NCBI RefSeq assembly: GCF_021023135.1
Contig: NZ_PGFV01000006.1
Coordinates: forward strand, 112,804-176,803
DNA: 64,000 bases
Direction of reading: 5' to 3'
DNA from: Brevibacterium sp. CCUG 69071
Lineage (GTDB): Bacteria; Actinomycetota; Actinomycetes; Actinomycetales; Brevibacteriaceae
Under the pieces are notes generated by a model that had not been told where the DNA came from, ran no database searches, and was given only the letters and a program-made list of their open reading frames with translations. Shown piece after piece: positions 1-7,343 of the stretch (position 1 is its first letter; every line of letters starts with the position of its first letter). The position numbers were made by a program, and so were the translations under genes.

Positions 1-2
1 GC

Positions 3-1595
3 CAGGCTGGTGGGCCAGGTCAGTTCGGCGGACAGGACCAGCCCGGAACCCACGGTCAGCCGGGGGGATCCGAGCAGTTTGCTCAGCCGGACGGTCAGAA
101 CCAGCCCGGCCCATTCGGTCAGGAACACGGTCAGTTCGGTCAGCAGCCCGGCCAACCGGGACAGGCCGAGCAGCCGGTCGAGACCGCAGCCGAGAACCCC
201 TACGCCCCGCCTGAGCAGCGCAGGGAATCCTCGTCGAGCTCCTTCGCACCTCCGGCCGAGACCGGACAGGGAGTCGGGGGTGACCAGCCGGTCCAGAGCA
301 CCGGGTCGGGTCAGACCTACCTCGGAGCCTCGGACCCCCAGGATCCGAAGCACACGCAGAGCGAGCCGACTCAGACCTTCGGCTTCGGCGCACACAGTGC
401 ACAGGCCGCACCGTCGGCATCCGATCCCGCGTCTGCCGCCGACTCCTCGGTGACCTCGACCTCCGCCGAGGCGAGCCCCGAGTCATCCGCAGCCGCGGAC
501 TCCCGATCCGGTGACGATTCGGCTGCGAATTCCGAGCGCCCAAGTGCTGGGGCCGGCGCGGCCGCCGGTGTCGGGGCTCTCGGTGCCGGAGCCGTGATCG
601 CCGGTGCCGCCTCGGCGGACTCGGATTCCGATGCACCTGTCTCCGACTCGAGCGTCTCCGCCTCTGATTCGCCCGCGTCCGACTCCGAGGCCGAGCGTCA
701 CCGGGGTCGGCATGCCGCCCCCGACGACGCAACGACATCGCAGCCGGGCGCCGCAGCCGATGATCGAGACGCACGGTCGAACGACCGCGGTGAGGAGCCC
801 GCTGGGAGCAGCGCTGTCACCTCGGGCGAGCACAGCTCGCTGGCCTCGAAGGTCAATGCGCCCGAGCCCGAGGTCACCGCGACCGGCGGCGAGCGCTCCG
901 AGGCCGGGGCAGACAGCTCCGAGGCCGCAGCCAACGGTGAGAAATCCGAGACCACCGATGCGGACGGACGCGGGCCGAACGACAACGTCCGCTCGACCGA
1001 AGCCACCGTCGTCAGCAGCCCGGCCGAAGCCGAATCGGGTGAGGCGCGGTCGGTCGCTCAGGAGCGCGCCGATGCGAACGGGGACACCGTGCCTGAGAGC
1101 TCGGAGCCGACGCAGTATGTTCCCGTCGGACGGTACGGAAACGGCGCGGACTCCCGGTCGGACCGTTCCGAGTCTGCCGAGCAGTCCGCGCGTTCAGCAC
1201 AGACCGACCGCGCGCAGCAGCCTGAAGGTTCCGCACAGCAGCCTGAGGGCTCCGCACAGCCCGAGGTCTCGGATCAGGAGACAATGAAGCAGACGGCAGT
1301 CGATGCGGAACCGGTGAGGAATGTCTCCGGTGACGATCAGGGCAACCGCGGTGCGGACTCTGAGGGATCCGACGGCGAGCGGGAGGACGGCGGTCGCCCG
1401 ATTATCCAGGCCTTCTGGTTCGCCGTTCCCGAACCCCGCGAAGCCGTGGATCCGACCACCGGAATGCCGGTGTTCACGATCTACCCGGGGGACTGGTACC
1501 TCAGCCTCGAGGACAACGGCTCCTGGTTCAAGGTCCGCGACTCCGAGGGACGCGAAGGACTCCTGCGCAACATCGACGGAATCCAGCGCGGCTGA
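3..1595 (+). CDS. 5'-partial low-complexity protein with conserved C-terminal domain
   Basis: The frame is open from the first bases of the window with no stop, so the gene begins upstream. The first 90 or so visible residues are rich in Gly, Gln and Pro (repeated PGQ and FGQ units). The middle is a long Ser/Ala/Asp/Glu-rich acidic stretch with one hydrophobic Ala/Gly segment (AGVGALGAGAVIAGAA) that could cross the membrane. The last 65 residues are of ordinary composition (IIQAFWFAVPEP, TIYPGDWYLSLEDNGSWFKV, EGLLRNIDGIQ) and look like a small folded domain. It is the last gene before a strong terminator. No family recognised. A different frame over positions 10-453 is a shadow of this one. 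Confidence 0.7.
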   Translation, partial: QAGGPGQFGGQDQPGTHGQPGGSEQFAQPDGQNQPGPFGQEHGQFGQQPGQPGQAEQPVETAAENPYAPPEQRRESSSSSFAPPAETGQGVGGDQPVQSTGSGQTYLGASDPQDPKHTQSEPTQTFGFGAHSAQAAPSASDPASAADSSVTSTSAEASPESSAAADSRSGDDSAANSERPSAGAGAAAGVGALGAGAVIAGAASADSDSDAPVSDSSVSASDSPASDSEAERHRGRHAAPDDATTSQPGAAADDRDARSNDRGEEPAGSSAVTSGEHSSLASKVNAPEPEVTATGGERSEAGADSSEAAANGEKSETTDADGRGPNDNVRSTEATVVSSPAEAESGEARSVAQERADANGDTVPESSEPTQYVPVGRYGNGADSRSDRSESAEQSARSAQTDRAQQPEGSAQQPEGSAQPEVSDQETMKQTAVDAEPVRNVSGDDQGNRGADSEGSDGEREDGGRPIIQAFWFAVPEPREAVDPTTGMPVFTIYPGDWYLSLEDNGSWFKVRDSEGREGLLRNIDGIQRG

Positions 1596-1724
1596 GACCG
1601 CAGCCGACTCTCGCTCTGCGCCTGTGGATGCAGGTCGGCCGGCATGAACCCGAATGCTCGGGCTGAGGCCGCCGCAACGGCACACCAGGGCCGCTGAGCA
1701 GGAAAGACAGCGGCATCGACGTCG

Positions 1725-1766
1725 AAGGGCGTCTCCTGTGACTCGAACTCACAGGAGGCGCCCTTT
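1725..1766 (+). terminator. Intrinsic terminator, 17-bp stem
   Basis: Positions 1725-1741 pair with 1749-1765 (17 pairs, one G-U wobble at 1732/1758) around the 7-nt loop 1742-1748, ending in CCCTTT. It separates the truncated gene from the Tad operon. The AGGAGG at 1753-1758 belongs to the stem and should not be taken as the ribosome binding site of the next gene. Confidence 0.75.
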
Positions 1767-1827
1767 GCGCATCCCATCCACAGGCACCCGTTCGTCCCTG
1801 TTGCGACCACTGCGTGCGGGGCACGCT

Positions 1828-2841
1828 GTGAGCATGCAGGTAGCCCTCATCACCGACCTCGGTGCGATCACCGAAGAATGCGCCCGAGTCGCCGAAAGCA
1901 TCGGAGTCACACTCACGGTGCTGCCCCCGGACTCCGGCGGCTGGCAATCGGCCTCGCTCATCCTCCTCGGCGAGGACGTGCGCGAGGCCCCGGCCACGGA
2001 CCATGCCGACCGCATCCTCGTCGTCCTCGACGGCGACGAACAGGGATCGGCCTGGAAACGGGCGGCCCACCTCGGCGCGGATCAGCTGGCGGTGCTGCCC
2101 TCTGCCGCGGAATGGCTGAGCGGGCGGATGATCGCAGCCATCGAACCGCCGACCGCTCCCGGTGTCACCGTCGGGGTCGTCGCCGGATGCGGGGGAGCCG
2201 GAGCCTCGGTCCTCTCCTGTGCCCTGGCCAGACGTGCCGGACCCGATGTCGACACGGTCCTCGTCGACGCCGACCCGCTGGGCGGAGGGCTCGACCTCGT
2301 CCTCGGGGCCGAACAGGTGCCCGGCCCGCGCTGGGCCGACCTCAGCGCCTCTCGCGGACAGCTGCGCCCCTCGACCCTGGCTCAGGCTCTGCCCCGTCAC
2401 GAAGGCCTCGCGATCCTGTCCTGGGGACGAGATGACACCCTCGATCTCGACCCGGACGTCTTCGACGACTTCCTCGCCGCAGCCGGGCAGGCCTTCGAAC
2501 TCGTCATCGTCGACCTGCCCCGCCACGCCCCACCGCAGTGGACGCGCCGCTGCCACCACGTGCTCCTCGTCTCCCCGGGCCGGGTCCGCTCGGCCGTCGC
2601 CGCCTCCCAAGTCGCCAAACGTCTGTCCCAATCCCATCCCGACGTCCGACTCGTCGTCCGCGACACCGGTGCCGGGGGCCTCGATGCCGAGCTGCTCGCC
2701 GATTCCATCGGTCTGAGTCTCGCCGGCAGCATCCGCGACGATCGGGGACTCTCGGCCGCCGTCGACCGTGGTGAGGGCATCCCCGGCGGTGCCCGCCTGG
2801 GCAGACTCGTCGACCGCCTGCTCGGGGAGTGGGTGGAATGA
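1828..2841 (+). CDS. CpaE/Ssd-like septum-site or pilus-localising ATPase
   Basis: First gene of the Tad cluster, about 337 residues. The N-terminal half resembles a degenerate receiver domain. The second half is a MinD/ParA-like fold with a deviant P-loop (VVAGCGGAGASVLSCALA), then LVDADPLGGGLDLVLGAE and FELVIVDLPRHA. This matches the actinobacterial CpaE homologue of the helicase/secretion neighbourhood (Rv3660c/Ssd type), thought to place the pilus assembly machine or influence septation. The P-loop lacks the usual GKT lysine, as often in this group. The start is GTG 1828 or ATG 1834; the longer open frame back to 1654 runs through the terminator and is not used. Its stop overlaps the start of tadA. 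Confidence 0.8.
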   Translation: MSMQVALITDLGAITEECARVAESIGVTLTVLPPDSGGWQSASLILLGEDVREAPATDHADRILVVLDGDEQGSAWKRAAHLGADQLAVLPSAAEWLSGRMIAAIEPPTAPGVTVGVVAGCGGAGASVLSCALARRAGPDVDTVLVDADPLGGGLDLVLGAEQVPGPRWADLSASRGQLRPSTLAQALPRHEGLAILSWGRDDTLDLDPDVFDDFLAAAGQAFELVIVDLPRHAPPQWTRRCHHVLLVSPGRVRSAVAASQVAKRLSQSHPDVRLVVRDTGAGGLDAELLADSIGLSLAGSIRDDRGLSAAVDRGEGIPGGARLGRLVDRLLGEWVE

Positions 2842-4007
2842 GCGAATGGCTCGATGCCTCCCTCGTCGCCGAGGTCCGTAAGACCCTGCTGGACGATCCC
2901 GGGCCGGTGACCACGGCCGCCGTCGCCGAGGCGGTCCGCCGGACCGGACGGGTGCTCGGCTCCAGCGCCCTCCTCGAGCTTGTGACCAGGCTGTCCGCGC
3001 AGCTGTCCGGGGCGGGACCCCTGCAGTCCGTGCTCGAGGTCCCGGACACCACCGACGTCTTCGTCAACGGGCCGCGGGAGATCTTCGCCGACACCGGCTC
3101 GGGTCCCGAGCTGCTCGACCTGTCCCTGGGCTCCGAGGAGGAGGTGCGGTCCCTGGCCGTGCGTTTGGCGGCGCTCGGCGGTCGCAGGCTCGACGATTCG
3201 AGTCCCTTCGTCGATGTCCGCCTCCCCGACGGGGTGCGGATGAACGCGATCGTCCCGCCGATCTCCGGGGACCACACCTCGATCTCCTTCCGCGTGCCCA
3301 AACGCTCCGGCTTCAGCTTCGCCCAGCTGCAGGACGATGGCTTCATCCCCGGCGAACTCGGCGAGATCCTCACCGAGGCGGTGTGCTCGCGGGCGAACAT
3401 CCTCATCTCGGGTGGGACCGGTACGGGGAAGACCGTTCTTCTCGGTGCCCTGCTCGGTCTCGTCGAATCCGGTCAGCGCCTCGTCATCGTCGAGGACTCC
3501 AGGGAGCTCATCGTCGCCCACTCCCATATCGTCCAGCTCGCGGCCCGCCAGGCCAATGTCGAGGGCGGCGGCGAAGTGACGCTGACCGACCTGGTGCGCA
3601 ACGCCCTGCGGATGCGGCCCGACCGCCTCGTCGTCGGGGAGTGCCGCGGTGCCGAGGTCCGTGACATGCTCACGGCGCTCAACACCGGGCATGAGGGCGG
3701 ATGCGCGACGATCCACGCGAACACCGCCGATGCGGTGCCGAGCCGGGTGGCGGCCCTCGGTGCACTGGCGAATATGAGCCCGCAGGCGGTGTTCTCCCAG
3801 TTCTCAACCGCCATCGACCTCGTCATCCACCTCCGTCGGGTCGGGCCCGATCGAGGGATCACCGAATTGGCGATCCCGACCAGGGTCAGCGCCGAGGGTG
3901 TGGTGATGGAACCGGTGTGGGGACGTGCCTCACCCCAAGCGGAGGGCACCTTCAACCGCCGTGCTCTCGCCCGGTTCGAGGCCGTGCTCGAACAGAAGGC
4001 CGCCTGA
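2838..4007 (+). CDS. tadA: TadA/CpaF-type secretion ATPase
   Basis: About 389 residues, the hexameric ATPase that powers Flp pilus assembly at the membrane. Walker A is GGTGTGKT near residue 191. Then come IVEDSRELI, RMRPDRLVVGECRGAEVRDML (Walker B region) and HEGGCATIHANTA (His box), all typical of type II/IV secretion ATPases. The ATG at 2838 overlaps the previous stop (ATGA), so translation is coupled; the GTG at 2829 in the same frame is less likely. The gene overlaps tadB by one base. Confidence 0.93.
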   Translation: MSEWLDASLVAEVRKTLLDDPGPVTTAAVAEAVRRTGRVLGSSALLELVTRLSAQLSGAGPLQSVLEVPDTTDVFVNGPREIFADTGSGPELLDLSLGSEEEVRSLAVRLAALGGRRLDDSSPFVDVRLPDGVRMNAIVPPISGDHTSISFRVPKRSGFSFAQLQDDGFIPGELGEILTEAVCSRANILISGGTGTGKTVLLGALLGLVESGQRLVIVEDSRELIVAHSHIVQLAARQANVEGGGEVTLTDLVRNALRMRPDRLVVGECRGAEVRDMLTALNTGHEGGCATIHANTADAVPSRVAALGALANMSPQAVFSQFSTAIDLVIHLRRVGPDRGITELAIPTRVSAEGVVMEPVWGRASPQAEGTFNRRALARFEAVLEQKAA

Positions 4008-4699
4008 TGCTCACCGTCCTCGCCGTGCTCCTGGCCGTGAGCATCATTCTCAGTGCCCCGCTCGATCCCACCCGCAGGCTGCGCGAGCTGCTGCCGGCGG
4101 CAGGCGGCGGAAATGACGTCGGCGTCGGGGGCGGTGGCCGTCGTGGGCGCGCCCGACGGCAGGATCCCGAACAGGAGAAGCTGTGGGCCATCGGCACCGT
4201 CGAGAACGCCGCACATCTGCTCAAGGTGGGCATGACTCCGCAGGCGGTGATGGCGACCCTGAGCCGGCAGAACGAGGATCTGGGTCCGATCTCACGGGCG
4301 ATCTCGCTGGGGGAGGAGCCTGGGCGGGCCATCGTCACCCGCAGTTCCGCTCTGCCGCCGGCCGCCGCCGAGGTGATGGCGGGCATGGCGGCGGTGTGGA
4401 CCGTGTCCGAACGTTCGGGGGCGCCCGCGGCCGACATGATCCTCCGCTATGCCGCGGCCCAACGGGACGCTCTCGACGCCGACCGGGAGAGGCGGATCGC
4501 GATGGCGGGGCCCAGGTCCACGGTGCGGGTGCTCAGCTGGCTGCCGCTCATCGGCGTCGGACTCGGACTGCTCATCGGCGTCCGACCCGCCGAGCTGATC
4601 GCGGGACTGCCCGGTCAGCTGAGCGTCGGTCTCGGACTGCTGCTCTACATCCTCGGCCGCTGGTGGATGACGGCGATGATGCGAAGCGCCGAGCGGTGA
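4007..4699 (+). CDS. tadB: TadB-like type II secretion system F-domain protein
   Basis: About 230 residues: an N-terminal membrane segment (LTVLAVLLAVSIILSA), a Gly/Arg-rich linker, a cytoplasmic F-domain (HLLKVGMTPQAVMATLSRQ, AVWTVSERSGAPAADMILRYA) and two C-terminal membrane segments (LSWLPLIGVGLGLLIGV, LSVGLGLLLYILGRWW). With TadC it should form the inner-membrane platform driven by TadA. It is shorter than proteobacterial TadB, as is normal in actinobacteria. ATG 4007 shares its A with the tadA stop; the longer frame from 3701 is a shadow of tadA. Confidence 0.85.
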   Translation: MLTVLAVLLAVSIILSAPLDPTRRLRELLPAAGGGNDVGVGGGGRRGRARRQDPEQEKLWAIGTVENAAHLLKVGMTPQAVMATLSRQNEDLGPISRAISLGEEPGRAIVTRSSALPPAAAEVMAGMAAVWTVSERSGAPAADMILRYAAAQRDALDADRERRIAMAGPRSTVRVLSWLPLIGVGLGLLIGVRPAELIAGLPGQLSVGLGLLLYILGRWWMTAMMRSAER

Positions 4700-5337
4700 C
4701 GGTGATGATCGGTCTGCTGGTGGGAGTCTTCGTGGCGGCCGGGGTGCTGCTGTGGTCGGGGTCGACATCCGGCCGGCTGCAGCGACTGCTCGGGGCAGCG
4801 GGGCCTGGCAGGCCAGCGGGCGGATCGGTCGCGTCGGTCGCTGGCGGGACTGCCGACGTCGGCAGGTCCACAGTGTCGGGCGGGGCGGGCGACCTCGCTC
4901 GAACCGAGGGCGCGGTCGCCGATGATCAGCTGGCTTTCGACCTCGATCTCGTGGCGATCTGCCTGACTTCGGGCCTGCCGATCCCGGTGGCGCTGCACCT
5001 GAGCGCCGAGGCGACCGATGACCGCTCCGGACTGCAGCGGATCGGGCGGGCGATGACGATCGGCGGTCAACGGCTGTCCGCCGACGATCGACTTGCACCG
5101 GTGCTCGAAGTCTTCGAATTCTCCGAACACACCGGAGTCGGTCCGGCACCGCTGATCGAATCGGTGGCCAAGGAGCTGCGCGACTCCTCCCGCCGGCGCC
5201 GACAGGAGGCGGCCGCTGCCCTGGGAGTCAGACTCGTGGTTCCCTTGGGCGTGTGCATCCTCCCGGCGTTCCTGCTGCTCTCGGTGGTGCCCGTCATCAT
5301 CTCCCTGCTCTCCGACCTCACGACCGTGTTCTTCTGA
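4696..5337 (+). CDS. tadC: TadC-like type II secretion system F-domain protein
   Basis: About 213 residues. It has an N-terminal membrane helix (MIGLLVGVFVAAGVLLW), a low-complexity linker, an F-domain (DLVAICLTSGLPIPVALHLSAEA, EVFEFSEHTGVGPAPLIESVAKELRDSSRRRRQEAAAALGVRL) and a C-terminal hydrophobic stretch. It is the partner of TadB. The start is GTG 4696, overlapping the tadB stop as GTGA; GTG 4702 and ATG 4705 are alternatives. It is the last gene of the tightly overlapped assembly block; the pilins follow after a GNAT gene. Confidence 0.85.
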   Translation: MTVMIGLLVGVFVAAGVLLWSGSTSGRLQRLLGAAGPGRPAGGSVASVAGGTADVGRSTVSGGAGDLARTEGAVADDQLAFDLDLVAICLTSGLPIPVALHLSAEATDDRSGLQRIGRAMTIGGQRLSADDRLAPVLEVFEFSEHTGVGPAPLIESVAKELRDSSRRRRQEAAAALGVRLVVPLGVCILPAFLLLSVVPVIISLLSDLTTVFF

Positions 5338-5435
5338 GTCGGGGTCCCCTCTGTCCGACTGCGCAGCTGAGGCCATCCGACTTCGCACCTGGGGCTGTGG
5401 ACGACCGGGCGACGAGAGGCCGGGTCGCTCGAATT

Positions 5436-5467
5436 TTGAACGGGCGTTCAGGAGGGATTGGTAGGGT
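5436..5467 (+). promoter_or_regulatory. Possible promoter for a leaderless GNAT gene
   Basis: TTGAAC at 5436-5441 and TAGGGT at 5462-5467 are 20 nt apart, longer than ideal. The -10-like box ends 6 nt before ATG 5474, so the transcript would begin at or next to the start codon. No Shine-Dalgarno sequence sits at the usual distance, which fits a leaderless message. The rest of 5338-5473 holds nothing else that I recognise. Confidence 0.35.
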
Positions 5468-5473
5468 CGTTCT

Positions 5474-6076
5474 ATGGCACAGGTAACACCCTTCAACCAA
5501 CTGTCCAACGTCGAACAAGCCGAAGACTACGCCGAGAATCTCTTCACGGGTCGCTCCGTGAGGATGCGTCCGCTGCGCCAGGATGACCTGCCCTACCTCG
5601 AGCAATGGTGGTTCGACCCTTCGATCGTGGTGCTCCAGAATCACACGGTCCTGCCGCGCCCCGAAGGAGGGGTCTCCGAACAGTTCTCGCTGTGGAGCGC
5701 GAACAAGACCAGCGAATCGGTCGGGTTCAGCATCGAACTCATCGAAACCGAGGAGTTCGTCGGCCATGTGACCCTGTTCGAACGCGATCCCATCAACCAG
5801 TCCGCGACCCTGGCGATCGTCCTCGGACCCGAATTCCATGGCCGCGGCTACGGTTCCGATGCCGTGCGACTGGCGATCAAGTACGGATTCCTCCAGCTCG
5901 GTCTCAATCGCATCGAACTCCAGACCTGGGCCTTCAACACTCGCGGCATCGCCTCCTATACGAAGGCCGGATTCGTCGAGGAAGGCAGGCGTCGTGAGGC
6001 CGTGTTCTTCAACGGACGCCGCCACGACCAGGTGATCATGGCCATCCTCAAGGAAGACTGGGCCGGCCGGAGCTGA
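5474..6076 (+). CDS. GNAT-family N-acetyltransferase (RimJ/RimL-like)
   Basis: About 200 residues with the GNAT core: RMRPLRQDDLPYLEQWWFDP at the start of the fold, HVTLFERDPINQSATLAIVLG, the acetyl-CoA loop GPEFHGRGYGSDAVRLAIKYGF, then LNRIELQTWAFNTRGIASYTKAGFVEEGRRREAVFFNGRRHD. The pattern is that of ribosomal-protein alanine or small-molecule acetyltransferases; the substrate cannot be told. It sits between the Tad assembly genes and the pilin genes and seems to have its own leaderless promoter, so co-function with the pilus is not implied. Confidence 0.85.
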   Translation: MAQVTPFNQLSNVEQAEDYAENLFTGRSVRMRPLRQDDLPYLEQWWFDPSIVVLQNHTVLPRPEGGVSEQFSLWSANKTSESVGFSIELIETEEFVGHVTLFERDPINQSATLAIVLGPEFHGRGYGSDAVRLAIKYGFLQLGLNRIELQTWAFNTRGIASYTKAGFVEEGRRREAVFFNGRRHDQVIMAILKEDWAGRS

Positions 6077-6297
6077 AGCGTCACCGCTGCGCTCTGCGAT
6101 CGTCAGAGTCGTGCGCTCTGATCCTCACTGACGTGCTCGAGGCTGTGGACAGGACTCTCACTCGCGTGCCGGCGACCTGTGGACGGTGACCCCGTTTCCA
6201 CAGGCTCGTCTCGAGCCCTCGACACCCTCGGTGCCTGCCCTCCAGGCTGAAGGTCCGTTCGCAGATCGCGAGCACGGACTTCCACCAGGAGGAGAAC
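6077..6297. other. Intergenic region before the pilin genes with inverted repeat
   Basis: 221 bp without a credible gene. It holds an 8-bp perfect inverted repeat, CCTGTGGA (6176-6183) with TCCACAGG (6197-6204), and a third related GCTGTGGACAGG nearby, which could be a regulatory site or a weak terminator. A strong ribosome binding site, AGGAGGAG, ends just before ATG 6298. Confidence 0.4.
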
Positions 6298-6564
6298 ATG
6301 AGCGAGACCACGAGCACACCGCTGCCACCGCCGGAGAACGATGAACTCCCACCCGACTGCGCGGCACCACCCGGCATGGGGTTCGATGACAGAGACGAGT
6401 TCTGGGGCCCGGACGCCGGAGCGACCACGGCCGAATACGCGATCACCACATTGGCGGCCTGCGGATTCGCAGCCCTCCTGGTCGTCATCCTGAAATCGGG
6501 TCCGATCAAGGAACTCGTCACCGGTGTCATCCAGACCGCTCTCGGCCTTGGGGGCGGATCCTGA
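6298..6564 (+). CDS. DUF4244 / Flp-type pilin
   Basis: 88 residues. After a Pro- and acid-rich leader of about 40 residues comes the prepilin motif GATTAEYAITTLAACGFAALLVVIL, a glycine followed by a hydrophobic helix with Glu at position +5 and Tyr at +6 as in Flp prepilins. This is the DUF4244 form found in actinobacterial Tad clusters and is probably the major subunit after prepilin peptidase cleavage. A strong AGGAGGAG sequence precedes ATG 6298. The TadE-like genes follow at once. Confidence 0.85.
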   Translation: MSETTSTPLPPPENDELPPDCAAPPGMGFDDRDEFWGPDAGATTAEYAITTLAACGFAALLVVILKSGPIKELVTGVIQTALGLGGGS

Positions 6565-6565
6565 C

Positions 6566-6952
6566 ATGGACGGTCGGCGCTCTCGCGGGCGGGCCGAGGC
6601 GCGCGATGCGGACGCGGGGACGGCCACAGCGGAATTCGCCGTGGTCATGCCTGCCATCGTGCTCCTCGTCATCATGCTCACGGGAGCCGCCGCCGTCGGC
6701 TTCTCCCAGCTGAGGGCCTTCGACGCCGCTCGTTCGGCCGCCCGTGAGGTCGCGCGCGGAGAACCGCAGGCCGCCGTCGTCGATGAGGCGCAGAAGCATG
6801 CGGGAGACGCCGCGAAGGTCAGAGTCCGCGCCGACGGCGGGTACTCCACCGTGACGGTGACCATCCGACTGCCCGCCGCGATCATCTTCATCGACACGGT
6901 CGAAGCGAACGCGACCGCCCGGATGGAAGGACAGCGAGGGGACGGACAATGA
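6566..6952 (+). CDS. TadE-like minor pseudopilin
   Basis: About 128 residues. After a short basic leader, DAGTATAEFAVVMPAIVLLVIMLTGAA carries the TadE signature (Glu-Phe after a small-residue run, then a membrane helix). QLRAFDAARSAAREVARGE follows, and a beta-rich C-terminus. It is predicted to be exported and processed as a minor pilin. The start is ATG 6566, one base past the pilin stop; the upstream GTG frame overlaps the pilin and is not used. Confidence 0.82.
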   Translation: MDGRRSRGRAEARDADAGTATAEFAVVMPAIVLLVIMLTGAAAVGFSQLRAFDAARSAAREVARGEPQAAVVDEAQKHAGDAAKVRVRADGGYSTVTVTIRLPAAIIFIDTVEANATARMEGQRGDGQ

Positions 6953-7266
6953 CGAACATCGTCGTCGGACTCGCTTCGATGGTCCTGGTGCTCGTCACCG
7001 CCATCGGCAGCCTCGGGCAGGCCTTCGTCGCCCACAGCAGAGCCCAGAGCGCAGCGGATCTGGCGGCACTGGCCGCCGCCGATGCCGTCCGCGGGCTCGC
7101 CGCGGGAGAACCCTGTGACATTGCGAAGGAGGTGGCGAAGAAGAACGGCGGCTCGGTGGTCGACTGTCGGGCCTCGATGAGCGAGCAGAGCGCGTACGTC
7201 GAGGTCGCCGTCGACATCCCCGGCCCGTTGCCGAAGGTCAAGGAGAAGGCCGTCGCCGGCAAGTGA
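6949..7266 (+). CDS. TadE-like protein of the helicase/secretion neighbourhood (Rv3654c type)
   Basis: 105 residues overlapping the previous gene by ATGA. An N-terminal hydrophobic helix (IVVGLASMVLVLVTAIGSLGQAF) is followed by RAQSAADLAALAAADAVRGLAAGEPC, the TadG/TadE-like motif of this family, and two cysteines (C in GEPCDI and VDCRA) that could form a disulfide outside the cell. It lies next to the convergent DEAH helicase, the arrangement that gave the neighbourhood its name. Confidence 0.8.
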   Translation: MTNIVVGLASMVLVLVTAIGSLGQAFVAHSRAQSAADLAALAAADAVRGLAAGEPCDIAKEVAKKNGGSVVDCRASMSEQSAYVEVAVDIPGPLPKVKEKAVAGK

Positions 7267-7343
7267 ACGCTTCAGCCCTGACGCGAGGCTCCTCAGCCGA
7301 GGAATCCTCTCGAGCGAATGCTCCGCTCAAGCGAGGGTCCCGC

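Noticed and set aside
10..453. A 147-codon plus-strand ORF starting near the window edge
   Set aside because: Arg/Ser/Pro-rich composition typical of an out-of-frame read. The frame that continues into the 450-1595 ORF is open across the same bases and codes the Gly/Gln/Pro repeats.
1753..1770. AGGAGG followed by TTG 1765 as the start of the CpaE-like gene
   Set aside because: The AGGAGG is one arm of a 17-bp terminator stem and the resulting N-terminus does not resemble the family.
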